Shown one piece after another: positions 35,690-48,496 of a stretch of 64,000 bases of DNA. Under the pieces are notes generated by a model, which saw only the letters and a program-made list of their open reading frames with translations, made no database searches and was not told the origin of the DNA. Where the stretch lies: the NCBI GenBank assembly GCA_050084985.1, contig JBITNC010000001.1:103478001-103542000 (forward strand). The letters run 5' to 3'. Every line of letters begins with the position of its first letter. Within the stretch, counting starts at the first letter, position 1. Origin of the DNA: Nageia nagi (lineage: Eukaryota > Pinophyta). The position numbers and the translations under genes were made by a program.

Positions 35690-37960
35690 TTTATGTTTTA
35701 CTTGATTTTGGTGTATTTGTGATGCTATCATGTTTGCTTGATGTTGAAGAAGCAAATTTTGATATATTCCTAGATTTTGATTAGGGATAGTCAATGGGTT
35801 ATCTACCAGTAATCTTCCTTGATCAATCAAATATTGAACCTTATGTTGTAATGTTCTACATTTGCCTATAGTGTGACCCTTTTGATGATGATACTACTAA
35901 TAATCATTTTCATTGTACCACTTGCTATCTCTTGCATTTGGTCTTTTAGGCCATATTTTAGGTAATATAATCATTTGATGTTCCATCATTTTTTTTTAAA
36001 ATATCATAAAGGGATTTAGTCAAAGGGGTAAACTTTCTAGGGGGTGGCCTTGGTTTTCTTTCTTCATTTTATAGAGCAGGTGTATTTTGCAAAAGGTTTG
36101 GTTCTCCATCTTTAAGATAAGAAACTTTATTATCAGGCATTAGTTTTGTTGATTGTTCTACATTATTTCTTTTTCTAACATAAGGTTCTTTCTTTTTACC
36201 CTTTAATTCTCCATCTTAAATTTTAACCTTTTCAATTACAATAGCTTGAGAAATTGTTCCTCAAATATCTTGTGTTGTTGAATCAATAAGGTTTTAAAGA
36301 TGGGTCTTAGATAACTTTAAACATTTTCAGTAGTTTTTCTTGTGGTAAAGTATAAGGCATGCTTGTCAAAATCACCCTCCATATTGAAATTAAGTTTATA
36401 ATTATCTCATCTTGAAATTGTTGTAATCTTGTGAGATCAATTATGGAGATTTTATCTTTAATATTTATCCTAAAGTTATTTAAGAATAAATTAGCTAATT
36501 ATGCATATGTTGTAATGCTATATTAGGTTAAGTTATTGTACCATTCCATTACTTATCCAATAATTATCATAGGAAAGATACGTAACTTCAAAGCACCATT
36601 ATTGAAAATTACATAACTTGAATTTTTAAATCATCTCAAATGTTCTTTAGGATCCTCATTTCCTTTTAAAGATTCAATTTTTGGAATCTCAAATTTGAAA
36701 GGGATATCTATTTTAGGAACACTAGCATGTATGGGCTCATTACAAATTATTTTGTAGGAGACTTTGTATTTATCTTATTGATGTAACATTCTCTCAATCC
36801 CCATTAACCTTTTATCAAAGTCATTAATCAGTTGTGTAGGAATAATGGGATTTTTATTATCTCTATTACCTTCCCCTTGTTCATTTGTTGAAAATTATTG
36901 GTAACATCTTTCAGAAGATGTTTGATCACCATAATATTTTTTGTTATATGATGGAGTAGGTAGAGGTGGTTGATTTGGAGGAAACTATCATTTCCCTTAT
37001 TGATATAAAGGTGTAAGAGCATAATGTTTTTGAACTTCATGTCTAGAGTGAGGTAAAGGGGGTCTTGGAGGTTGTTATTGCTCATGTAATACCTCCTTTA
37101 TTCTAGGTAAACAAAAGTTTTGATTTTATGATTTTTATGACCTTGGGGAGACAAGGATCTTGCTCTAGATGGCAACTTTCTATTACATATTATTTCCTAA
37201 TTGGTTCTATTCTTAATTTGAGCTTGAACTTGTTGTTTGTGAGGTTTTCCTAGGGGTGTTTTACTTTGATATGCATGAAATATAGGCTATGTTTACAAAC
37301 ATGGATCTTATCCTAATATTCTAGGTTGATTCAATATTTATGTATCTAGATTTTTCAAATGTCTTTGTTTAGGAATCCTGTGACTAGTCCTTAGGGTAGT
37401 ATAAGTAGTACTAGGATCCACATAACTTGTAATGGAAGAAGCATAACTAGTCCTAGGGGTAGGTGTATTAGTTTTCAAAATATGATAAGAATCATTATAC
37501 ACCTTAGCATGGCTTCTTGATTTAGGTGTAGGAGTAGTTGTATGTATCAAAATTTGATCATCGAATTCACTCGTCCTTCTAGAGATAGTGGAAGGGGTGT
37601 AATCATTTTGTCTTATATAGGATTGGAAAGATGTACATTTGGTATATAACACATAATATGATCATATTTTAATTTAAAAGGATATTTTTGTAAAATGACA
37701 TAAGCTGAATGCATTCACGATGGAGTAGTAGTCCTTAAAATAACTTATTCTTCATTACCTATTAGTGTTTCTTATACTAGATGAGTTAAATCTAACAAAT
37801 ACTTTGAGTGTGAGAAGATTGAGGAATTCTTAACTATGTTAAACATTTTCATACTTCATCTACTAGATCTCTAAGACCAATGACTAAGTTGTATCTCTTG
37901 GTAGGTCTCATCATAGGGCTCTTGTTGTCGATGAGCCATTTGAGAATGAAAATTAACCAT
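35690..37960 (-). pseudogene. gag of element C
   Basis: A likely start, MAHRQQEPYDETYQ, lies near 37,950. Parts with many Tyr, Thr, Ser and Pro follow (37,652-37,338), then the Gag core at 36,740-36,330: FEIPKIESLKGNEDPKEHL, LKLRIFPM, MEWYNNL, FLNNFRINIKDKISIIDLTR. A zinc-knuckle-like segment, GHTIGKCRTLQHKVQYLIDQ, lies near 35,885-35,825, in the Tat style. Gag would build the particle. Many stops and frameshifts; pseudogene. The leader upstream is interrupted by element D. Confidence 0.75.
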
Positions 37961-38279
37961 TCTCTTTTTAAATGAATTTTTTAAACTTTACACTTTTTAA
38001 TTTTGTTTTTGTTTTTTGCTAAATAAGAAGTAAAAGAAGACATATATCATTCATGCAATTATAAATTTATTTTTAATTTTATATATTGAGAAAAAATAAA
38101 TGCCAAACAACCTATTATATATTACTTTTGGTGGATTATATCTAACCTTTTTTCATGATTAAATATTTTTTAACTATGAATCATAATATTGTTAATTTCC
38201 AAATTGGTTATTTAGTTTTTTTTAACAAAAGTAGCGTAGATCTTTAAGTAATTATGGTATATCATTTATAAATTTCTTT

Positions 38280-40926
38280 AATATCTTGAAACCTATATTA
38301 ATCTAACATAATATTTGTTATTTATCCTAAATGGATCACTTAGATCTATTTATTCCCTTATGAGTATCCAATTGTACTTACATTTTTGATCCATAGTTCT
38401 TAAATCTTCCCAATATCATTATCATTAATGAACTTAAGTATTCATTTTAATTATTTCTAAGTCTTTGGTAGTTTTAGATTTATATTTGAATTAACAACCT
38501 AATTATAATCCTACTATCTTTAAGTCTTGATAACATTATCTACTAAATCTATTTATACTAGCCTTATCTAATAGGTATAACAAATTATTATTCTATCATT
38601 AGAATATAATTATAAATTAACATTATTATTATTCTCAATAAAAGACAACTTTTAATCTTAATACAATCTAATTCATGATCACTAAATATAATAAGATATA
38701 AATAACATTTTTAAAGGGATCGTATAGGAAGAGAACAGAATCAAGAACAACCCTTTTTAAACTTGACATTATCAATGAATTTAATTTAAATTATAAGAAA
38801 TTATTCCTTTCCTTGGTCAATGTACATTAATTCATTATTTATTTACCTTATAATTAATTCATCTTAAATAATTAAATTATTGATAATAAAATCTTGGATA
38901 CCTTAATAATTAATTAATTAATTGGTACCATTTGAATTATTTTATTAAATATTATACCAATATCTTAATCTTAAAACTATAGTTTATTTAATACAAGATT
39001 TAAAGAGTTCTTGAATTACTTATTAAAAATATTAAACATACTTATCACCTCATTAGATACTAATTAGTTTAATTGACAAACTTAGATAATAACAAGAAAA
39101 TATTTTTATTAATTCATCTTTCTCCACTTTCACATGAAGTTAATAATATTGTTTTTTTCTAAACATCATATTAATACTTTAATAAAATTCATGTTAAAAT
39201 GAATTCAATAAACTCTAACTAAAGGCATAAGGAGAAATATTTGACTAGTCTATTTAAAATATTATAAAATACATAATGCAATTTGTAAGTGAAAATTTCC
39301 ATCCCTACATCTAATTAAAGGAAGAATAACAAAACAAAATCTCACTCCTTTACATTTTAAAGAAAAAAGACATGATACCAACCTTTAAATAAAATAACCA
39401 CTACAACACTTCTAACAATAATTAATTCTATGAAACTTTATCAATATGATAACCATCATATTAAGATTTTAATAAAATTCATATTAAAATAAATTCATTA
39501 AACTTTAGTAAATGCATAAGGGAAAATATTTGACTAGTCTCCTTAAAATATTATAAAATATATAATACAATTTGTATGTAAAATTTTCCACCCTTGCATC
39601 TAAATAAAGGAAAAATAGCAAAAGAAAATTCCACTCTTTTACTTTTTAAATAAAAAGACATGCTACCAACCTTTAAATAAAATAACCACTACAACACTTC
39701 TAACAATAATTAATTCTATAAAACTTTATCAAATATTATGATAAACATCATATTAGAAATTTAATAAAAATTCATATCAAAATAAATTCATTAAATTTTA
39801 GCTAAATGTATAAGAAGAAATATTTGACTAATCTTCTTAAAATATCATAAAATACATAATACAATTTGTATGTGAAATTTTCCACCCCTACATCTAAATA
39901 AATAGTAAATAATAAAAGAAAATCCCACTTCTTTACTTTCATACAACTCATTAAATACTTAAAAAATATGACTACTTTTTTTAGGCAAAAGAATGTAAAA
40001 TAGTACACCTTGACTTGAAAAGAGAAAAGAGACTTCTTTTCTTTACATAACTCTACACTCAAGCTTGAGAATAACAAGAATAAAATAATAAAACATGGAT
40101 AGGTTGGTGATTTGCTTAATTTTCCACTCCTTTATATATATCTAAGGAGATCCAAGTATGTCCAAATGGATGTCTCCTCACACCTTTAATAATTTTTGAG
40201 GTAGGTTTTCTTAAAGTTGTTGATGATTGAAATGGTATTAAATATCTTGAAACCTTTCTTATTAACTAACAAATTAGTACCATCTATTATCCATACCTAA
40301 CATAAGAAAAAACTAAGTGGGGTCATTATTCCATTATTTTTCTACCTTTAAATATCTTGTAAGACCACAAGCTGACCTTAGTAATTTTCTATTAGTGTTT
40401 TTACTATTAGCCCCATGTGGCAATAATATGGGCACTCATTTTAATATTTTTCTAACTTTTTTTATAAACCTTATATAAATTATAAAATTAAATAAGGCAT
40501 ATTCCTTTTTCTCTTCATTTCAAATTCAAATTTCAAAAATAAAAAATAAGGGAAACACACCTTTACCTATGATGCTCACCTCATCCTATAGGGCAAGATT
40601 AATCCACACATTTGTAAACATAATTTCATCAAAAAAATTGATAGTCATAGAAATTATTCTACATGCAACTACATGATTTATGATGGTAATAGGGTTTATC
40701 AATGATCAACACCAATCATTTCCTCCTCTTACCCTTTTAGTCCTATCACCAATTCACCTTTGGTTTGTTAGGTCTTCAATTACTCCTTTCATCTTGTAGT
40801 AACCTATTATATGCATTATAAAATCTTGAAATCAACATCAATTCAATAGTAATGGTTCAAATATGATTTATTTTACACCCTTAATAATGTCTGAGGTTGA
40901 CTAGTGCCATTGGGTGGGTAGTTACA
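38280..40926 (-). mobile_element. 3' LTR of element D, probably truncated
   Basis: It matches the right LTR from about 38,290 (equivalent to about 45,540) up to the terminus at 40,926, where the minus strand starts TGTAACTACCCACCCAATGG. The remaining 0.85 kb of the right LTR has no clear counterpart here. A TATA-like run lies at 40,131-40,140. Confidence 0.75.
39161..40000 (-). repeat. Three tandem units of about 290 bp in the left LTR of D
   Basis: AAACATCATATTA-like starts occur at 39,161, 39,451 and 39,743 (290 and 292 apart); each unit repeats AAATATTTGACTAGTCT, TACAATTTGTATGT and CACCCCTACATCTAAATAAA-like words. The other LTR carries the same triplication, so it predates insertion. Confidence 0.85.
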
Positions 40927-40940
40927 TACTTCCCGCTTAT
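40927..40940 (-). other. Polypurine tract candidate of element D
   Basis: The minus strand reads ATAAGCGGGAAGTA directly before the TGTAAC start of the 3' LTR. It is purine-rich but has two pyrimidines in its 5' half. Confidence 0.5.
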
Positions 40941-43900
40941 AATTAACACAATCCTTAATGTTTTTTTCTTTCCTATCAATTTCTTGAGATCACAATTCAT
41001 GGTGTAATAAATTAATACATTAATTCAACATTCTTAAGGGACATTAAGATGAACCAACTTGAGTTGGGATCAATGGCCATTTGAATCTCAAGTGGGTAAA
41101 GCTAATCAACTACCGAAATTGATTAATCCCTTCATTTTTAGAGTTCACTACCATAACCGTCTATGGATTAGGTTGAACATAATAACATGATCCCACCATT
41201 GGTATCTACTAACCAATCAATTGTAGTATCCCATTTGATCATAGCATTATTATTTTAGTTTCACCTTGGGGCCCATATCACCTAAGATTATGCTAATACA
41301 AAATAAGGTCATACACCCATGATAAATTTTTCCACTAAACTATGAATAAAGTGCATTGCCCTAGAATAATCATCATTTCTAATCATTAATCAATGATAAA
41401 TAAATGAATATAACTTATACCCTCATCTGATATAGTGCATATTTCTTGGTTACTACCTCTTTCTTATGGTAAGATAACTAACCTATCCATATATATCAGT
41501 TAGTATCCATAGTGTCTGAGCTCCCATGCCCATATCTTGGAAACCCAAATATGTTTTGGAAGCAATAACTTCCACATCATGGTGGTTATCATCATTTCAA
41601 TAAATCCTCACCTAATCTTTTGAATCATATATATTATTCACCCTTATTCATGTGATATTTACACCATAATAACATTAGATCAGGATCTCAAGTGCATAAC
41701 ATTTAATAAAACAAATTAATTCATATCCTCTTATTTTCATTCAAAATAAGTATCATCAAAGTAGTATTTAAAAGATTCATTTAAAAAAAAATGAATAATA
41801 AGTTCAAATCAAATCATCATTGTTGCTTAAAAATAATAATAACATAGTCATTATCAAATAAAATAACTCTATTTGTACTTACATAGAAAGTTCAACATCA
41901 CTTGTACTTTCTTTATTAGGGTTTATTACCATATTTTGAGAATAGATTTATCTTACATTGAGATAGAAGTTGAGTTTGCTTATATAATTCTTGTCAAAAA
42001 CTTAATTTTTTTCAAATATTTCTTGAACATGTTAGAACTTTTGTTTACAATGACCAACTAAACTTACTTGATTATCAACATGATATTTTCTTGATTCAAA
42101 GTATCTCTCTAAATTTGAAGAGATTCTTTTCATTTTGCTTTGATGATCAATTGTTGGCATAGAAATGCACTTTTAATGTCATCAAATTTTTTTTTACCAA
42201 CTTATCTTTGTAAGTCTTGTATATAAATAAAGAAATTCATTAAATATTTCTTGTTAAAGCTTTATAGTAAACCAAAAAGATAAGCAAACAATCATTAGCA
42301 TTTAGAAAATTTTCTACTTTTCATATTTTTGAAAGTATGTATGATACTAAATAATCATTTGTAGTACTCATAATAAATAATCATTTATTTAAATCAATTA
42401 ATAGTTAAAAAAAATGGGGATTTTCTCCCATTTGACTCTCCATTAGAGATACATTTTCACCCTTATTGTCAAGTGACTTTGGTGTTACATGAATGCCATG
42501 TTGAAACAACAATTATTCATACCTTGTGCTTGCATCTTCCATTTTTTTGTCTCTTGTAGGGAGGCATTAAGGTGTGAAAATGCATATTCTTGCAACTTTG
42601 GATTTTATAAATCAACTTTTATTCCTAGTTGATGAGCTTAATCATCAACTTATTTCTCTCTAAATAGGTGGTATTCTAAATTTTTTTGCATTCCTCATGC
42701 TCTTGTTGAAGATGCCTTATTTTTTATTCTATGTTCTTCAACTATTATTGTAGATATTCATTCTTTATGATAGCTTGCATTATCATTCTTAAAAATGTTT
42801 TATCATCATGATTTCATAAGTAAATTTATTTAAGAAGTATTAACCATTTTTATTGAGATGTAATATTGTACATATAAAGGTAGTATCATATCGTGCATTT
42901 ATTTGCCATAATATCTCTCAATAATGCCCTAGTGTCTTTTTAGATATGCTTTCAAGAGTATGACTTCTCATTATCCACAATTCTTTAGTGGATATTTAGT
43001 GCAAATTCTCCCTTTTCCCACTCATTTTAGTGTTCTTGTACATCATTTATCATTTATTAGTTATCTCCTTTCTAGGTAGATGTTGGTGTTATAGGTAGGA
43101 TTTCTCCATTTTGAATGCATTGAAAAACAAATCATGGTGAATCACAAGAGATATCCTCTTACTGAGTGCTTTTTCACTCTTTTGGATGGAATTCAAGAAA
43201 ATATTATTCATCATGGGATTTACGATTTCCTATCATAATGTTCATTAGAGGTGATGGGTTTTCTTCTTTGTTAAGATCTAGGCATCATTACCCTCTATTC
43301 ATTGAACAAATTTGATTATTGTGTGATTACCCAATTGGAGACTAAGAAGCATTTACATTACTATATTTGCTTATTTTCCTCTCATGGTCTCACTTAGAGA
43401 GTAATTTTACTTATGCTTTATAATGCGCTATTGATATGACTTGTGTCTTACATGGGTCCTTCTTCAATCTCACTAGGAGAAAACTCAAGACCTTTGGCTA
43501 TCTCATGGATGTTTTGGTAGCAAAGTCTTCCTTAGGAGATTACATATTCCCTTACAATGTCTAGGTGATAAGGAAGTTGGGTTCTTTCCCATATGTTTTC
43601 TTTATTGTATCACTTTTGATCCATTTCTCCAAATGTAATATCCTATATTCTCGATCCCCTTATATACAAAACCTTGGATCAGGCTTTGAAATTCATCAAT
43701 TTTGAATTATCTATAAATAGATTGTACTATGTTGATTCAGAGTTGTATGACTAAGATAACTATCATCAAGTTTGTCAATGGAATCTAATAATAAAGTTCA
43801 AATCTTTGTAAACTATCCACTTAGGTCATTTGTAATTTCTTTCTTTACTGTATTTTGATGTTTCTTTCATTTTCTAGATTTCTTTTTATCTATCATATTG

Positions 43901-44020
43901 AAAGAAAAGTATATATGCATTTAAGATGTGTTCTAAATTCACCTTGTTACACTCTAAATAAAATAAGAACTATATTTATATCAATTTCCATTACAAAATA
44001 TGATAAAGCATATTTTTGAA
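40941..44020 (-). other. Interior of element D without recognised gene
   Basis: AT-rich; no protease, RT or integrase motif was found on either strand. A coding-like trace (IHEIAKGLEFSPSEIEEGP on the minus strand near 43,450-43,510) suggests that a decayed gene once continued downstream of the open frame at 44.0-44.4 kb. Confidence 0.5.
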
Positions 44021-44021
44021 T

Positions 44022-44438
44022 CTACTTCATGATATAATCTAATCGTTCAATGAAACATAGCTCTTTTATATGTAAGTTATCCCTCATGGCATTTAACCTT
44101 TTAGTTACTATCCATAAGTTGATTTCATGATTTAGCCTAAATACTGGTGGAGGTGTAATTTGAATAGGATTTTCTTCCACATGAAGGAAGATTTGAATCT
44201 TAAAATTGATAGTATATTCAAGTTCATATTCTCTATCTGATTCATCATGGAGAGCTCTTATTTCACTTATAATGTAATTTGCAAAAATAGCTCTTTCTTC
44301 AAACTTTTCCCTTACAACTATGGGCCTTGAGTCTTGTTCTATTTTTGCTAAGAACTCATTCCTCCTAGTAGTTTGATTGATGATTTGCTCTATGAGGGAG
44401 AGATATCTTTCCCTAGTTTGCTTGGATAATTCTTGGCA
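44022..44438 (-). CDS. Open frame of unknown family in element D (possible gag remnant)
   Basis: A 138-codon open stretch between a TGA (44,441-44,439) and a TAG (44,024-44,022) on the minus strand. It reads LSKQTRERYLSLIEQIINQT, IFANYIISEIRALHDESD, EYTINFKIQIFLHV and LWIVTKRLNAMRDNLHIK, mainly charged and helical, with no cysteine motif. The frame continues upstream past the TGA (LKLEKEKTKLYQI). It begins about 230 bases after the primer-binding site, where gag is expected. No start ATG is evident in the open part. Family not recognised; gag is inferred from position only. Confidence 0.45.
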   Translation of the reverse strand, partial: CQELSKQTRERYLSLIEQIINQTTRRNEFLAKIEQDSRPIVVREKFEERAIFANYIISEIRALHDESDREYELEYTINFKIQIFLHVEENPIQITPPPVFRLNHEINLWIVTKRLNAMRDNLHIKELCFIERLDYIMK

Positions 44439-44673
44439 TCAAATTTGGTAGAGTTTAGTTTTTTCTTTTTCCAACTTCAAAGTATCATTAAGTTTTGAAT
44501 TTCATAATCCATAATATGATAATGTATCATCTATGTTGGATAAAATATCTAACTCTATAGGTAGCTAAATCTAAGGCCATACCATCTTGCTATATCTTCA
44601 AGTTTCCTACAAGATGAGGAATAAGTTAGAATCACTCTTTACTTACTACTTTACCCTAGTTCCTAACCAAAAA

Positions 44674-44688
44674 CTTGTTCTGATACCA
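44674..44688 (-). other. Primer-binding site of element D (initiator tRNA-Met type)
   Basis: The minus strand reads TGGTATCAGAACAAG, one base after the ACA end of the LTR. TGGTATCAGAGC is the standard complement of plant initiator tRNA-Met; one base differs within those twelve. Confidence 0.85.
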
Positions 44689-46650
44689 ATGTAATGCTAC
44701 TCCATCTTTCACCATCTAACACCCCTAAATTTAGGACTAATTTTTTTTTATCTATTCAATTCACTAGGTTTAGTATTAATAGACTTATATCCCACATGTA
44801 TTACATATTGATACCTTATCAACTTCATTTAATATTCATCCTTTCTTTTTGAGTAAAAGGGTTCATTCACTAGGCATTCTTATCCTCACTTGCAAGCAGA
44901 TACTCCTAATGATTGTACCCTTATTTTATTTGGACTTATTTACTATATCCTTAATCTTAAGAAGATGTACTTCTTATGATGTAAAGGTTTAATATCACTA
45001 GTTTAAGTACAAATTAATGTTTAATAAATCTTAAGATTTAGATCCTATAACAATCTCAAACAATCCAAATTATTTTCCATAGTATCCCTAAAGTATCCCA
45101 TTTAATCCTAAAGGGTTCCTAACATTTCCCTTATGATCTAAATTTGGTTCTCTAAGACTAATATGGGATCATTTTTAAAATATTATAATGATAGTGGATT
45201 TATTTAGCATTCTTATTTATTATCGATCCTTTATACTATTATACAAGTAATTGAAAAATATTCATTTGATCCCTACAAATTTAATTAATCAATTTCTATA
45301 ACTTGCAAATAAATAAAATCCATAACACACTTTGGTTTCATATGAGAGGTCATGTACTTAGGTTGCATTTTTTGACCTAGTTCTCCACTTCATTCATTAA
45401 TATACTATGTATACAATAAACTCATTAAATCTCAAAGTTAATAATTCATTCACTAAGAAGGTAGATTCTAATTCTAAGTCAGATTAGGTTTTATCTTTTA
45501 AAATTTTATCATTAATATCTTGAACTTATTATATAAAAACTTCATATTTATCCCAAACGATCCCAAATGATCTATTTATTTCCATTGGGTTCCATTTGTA
45601 CCCATTTTGATCCCAAGGGTTCCTAAATTTTTTCAAGTGATCACAAATTATTATTTGAAACCTTAGTTGTTTAAATTTAGGATTATTTCTAAATATTTTG
45701 TATAGTTTTAAATTTTATTAGAATTAATAACCTAAACAATCTACTTCTTTAGGAGTCTTGGTAAAATTATCTACTTAAATCAATTTATACTAGCCACTAC
45801 TGAACATGAAATAACAAATATTAATTTCTACTCCTATTCATGTAATTATTAGTATTTGTAGCATTAAACCATCAAAATATTAATCTCAATAAAAAGGACA
45901 ACTTATTAATCATTTATATAATAAAACTAATTCATTGAAGTATAACTCATCTACTTTAATTTACCATATTAACATGACATAAATACAAAATAACCTTTAA
46001 TTAATTAATATAATACAATACAACCCATTTAATCATTAATGAGATCTTTTTTACAAACCATATTATGTTATATCCAATAAGTTTGTAATTCAAATTTGTT
46101 TATGTCATATGGTTTTGACCATTGTATCAACCATCAAACATCTCTATCGATCTTCATGTAACAAGCATCAAACATTCCTTTAGAACTTGGTGGGTGGATC
46201 GAGTACTAGGAGGAAGGAGGATCAAGATAACTCTTTTTAAACTTTACTATTATGCAAATGAATTTAATTATAGACCTTAGAAAAAATTATCTCTTTTCTT
46301 TGGTCAATGTACATTAAGCCATTATTTATTTACCCTATAATTAATCCATCTTTAATAATTAAATCATTCACAATAAGGTCTTGGATACCTTAATAATTAA
46401 TTAATGTAATTGGTACCATTTGAATTATTTTATTAAACATTTATACCAATATCATAATCTCAAAACCATAGTTTATTTAATACATAATTCTAAAGAGTTC
46501 TTAAATTACTTATTAAAAATATTAAACATACATATCATCTCATTAGATACTAATTAGTTTAATTAACAAACTTAGATAATAACAAGAAAATATATTTTTA
46601 TTAATTCATATTTCCTCACTTTCACATGAATTTAATAATATTTTTTTACT

Positions 46651-47520
46651 AAACATCATATTAGGATTTTAATAAATTTCATATCAAAATAAATTTAATA
46701 AACTCTAGCTAAAGGTATAAGGAGAAATATTTGACTGGTCTCTTTAAAATATCATAAAATATATGACACTATTTGTACATGAAAATTTCCATCGTTACAT
46801 ATAAATAAAAGGAGAATAACAAAAGAAAATTCCACTTCTTTACTTTTTTTTTAAAAAAATATGGTACCAACCTTTAAATAAAATAACCAATATGTCACTT
46901 CAAAAAGTACAACACTTCTAACAATAATTAATTCTATGAAACTTTATCAATATGATAAATATCATATTAAGATTTTAATAAAATTCATATCAAAATAAAT
47001 TCATTAAATTTTAGCTAAAGGCATAAGGAGAAATATTTGACTAATCTTCTTAAAATATTATAAAATACATAATACAATTTGTATGTAAAATTTTCCACCC
47101 CTACATCTAAATAAAGGGACAATAACAAAAAAAAATCTCACTCCTTTACTTTTTAAATAAAAAGATATGGTACCAACCATTAAATAATATAATCACTATG
47201 TCTCTTCAAATGGTACAACATTTCTAACAACAATTTATTCTATAAAACATTATCAAATATTATGATAAACATCATATTAGGAATTTAATAAAATTCATTT
47301 TAAAATAAATTTATTAAATTTTAGCTAAAGGCATGAGAAGAAATATTTGATTAATCTCCTCAAAATGTTATAAAATACATAATACAATTTGTATGTGAAA
47401 AATTCCACCCCTACATCTAAATATAGGGAAAATAAAAAAGAAAATCTTACTTCTTTACTTTCATACAACTCATTAAATACCTCAAAAATAGGACTACTTT
47501 AATTAGGCAAAAAGAATGTA
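46651..47520 (-). repeat. Three tandem units of about 306-310 bp in the right LTR of D
   Basis: Unit starts at 46,651, 46,957 and 47,267. Compared with the left LTR, the extra length comes from short insertions such as ATGTCACTTCAAAAAGTAC near 46,892. Confidence 0.85.
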
Positions 47521-47652
47521 AAATAATGCACCTTGACTTGAAAAGGGAAGAGAGACTTCTTTTCTTTATGCAACTCTACATCTAAGCTTGAGAATAATAA
47601 GAATAAAATAATAAAAGATATATAGGTAGGTGATTTGCTTAAGGTTCCACTC

Positions 47653-47664
47653 CTTTATTTATAG
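47653..47664 (-). promoter_or_regulatory. TATA box candidate in LTR of element D
   Basis: The minus strand reads CTATAAATAAAG, about 830 bases from the LTR start. The left LTR has a diverged TATA-like run (TATATATAAAG) at the matching place (40,130-40,140). Confidence 0.5.
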
Positions 47665-48496
47665 CCAAGGATGTCCAAGTATATCCAAATGGATGTCTCC
47701 TCACACCTTTAATCATTTTTGGGATAGGTTTTCTTAAAGTTGTTGATGATTGAAATGGTATTAAAATCTTGAAACTTTTTTTATTAACTGAAAAATTATT
47801 AACAACTATTATCCATACCTAACACAAGAAAACAAAACTAAGTAGGGTCATTACTTCATTATTTTTCTACCCATTAAATATCTTTTAACACCATAAGGTG
47901 ACCTTACTCTTTTTCTAATAGTGTTTTTACTATTGGCCCCATGTGACAATAATATGGGCACTTATTTTATTTTCTATTTTTAATTTTTTTATAACCTTAT
48001 ATAAATTATCAGATTTAAACAAGGTATATTCCTTTTTCTCTCCATTTCAAATTCAAATTTCAAAAATATAAAATAAGGAAAATACACCTTTACCTGCAAC
48101 GCTCACCTCATCTTGTAGGGTAAGATTAATTCACACACATTGGTAAACACAATTTCATCAAGAAATCAATAGTCATAAAAATTATTCTACATAAAATTAC
48201 ATGATTTACAATGGTCATAATGTGTGTTAGTGATTCAATACCAATCAATTCCTCCTCTTACCCTTTTGTTCCTATCACTAATTCACTTTTTGGTTTGTTA
48301 GATCTTTGATTGGACCTTTCATCTTGCAGTAACCTTTTATTTGCTTTATAAAATCTAGAAGCTTGCATCAACTTGATACAAATAATACATATTTCCACTT
48401 AAAATTGATCATTACATAGCAATGGTTCAAATATGATTTCATTTACACCCTTGATAATGTCTAAGATTGACTAGTGCCATTGGGTGGGTCATTACA

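Larger units (their letters stand above)
38280..48496 (-). mobile_element. Element D: LARD-like LTR element nested in the leader of C
   Basis: Two direct copies of a long LTR (about 38,280-40,926 and 44,690-48,496) enclose 3.76 kb. The right LTR ends next to a primer-binding site for initiator tRNA-Met, and the left LTR is preceded by a purine tract, so the element is on the minus strand. The interior has a gag-like open frame but no visible protease, RT or integrase, which suits a large retrotransposon derivative moved by a partner. The lower end of the left LTR does not match the full right LTR and seems truncated, so no target duplication can be read. Confidence 0.8.
44690..48496 (-). mobile_element. 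5' LTR of element D (3,807 bp)
   Basis: The minus strand starts TGTAATGACCCACCC at 48,496 and ends GCATTACA at 44,690, with inverted TGTAATG/CATTACA termini. It shares long blocks with the left LTR, including the triplication at 46,651-47,520 and the TATA-like box. No open frame of note. The bases right of 48,496 are TGGGA, a possible target duplication with no confirmed partner. Confidence 0.85.

Noticed and set aside
37700-37730. Inverted partner of the CTACTCCATC end of the LTR of element D
   Set aside because: GATGGAGTAG at about 37,717 matches only ten bases in inverted orientation and sits inside the 5' part of the element C gag region.
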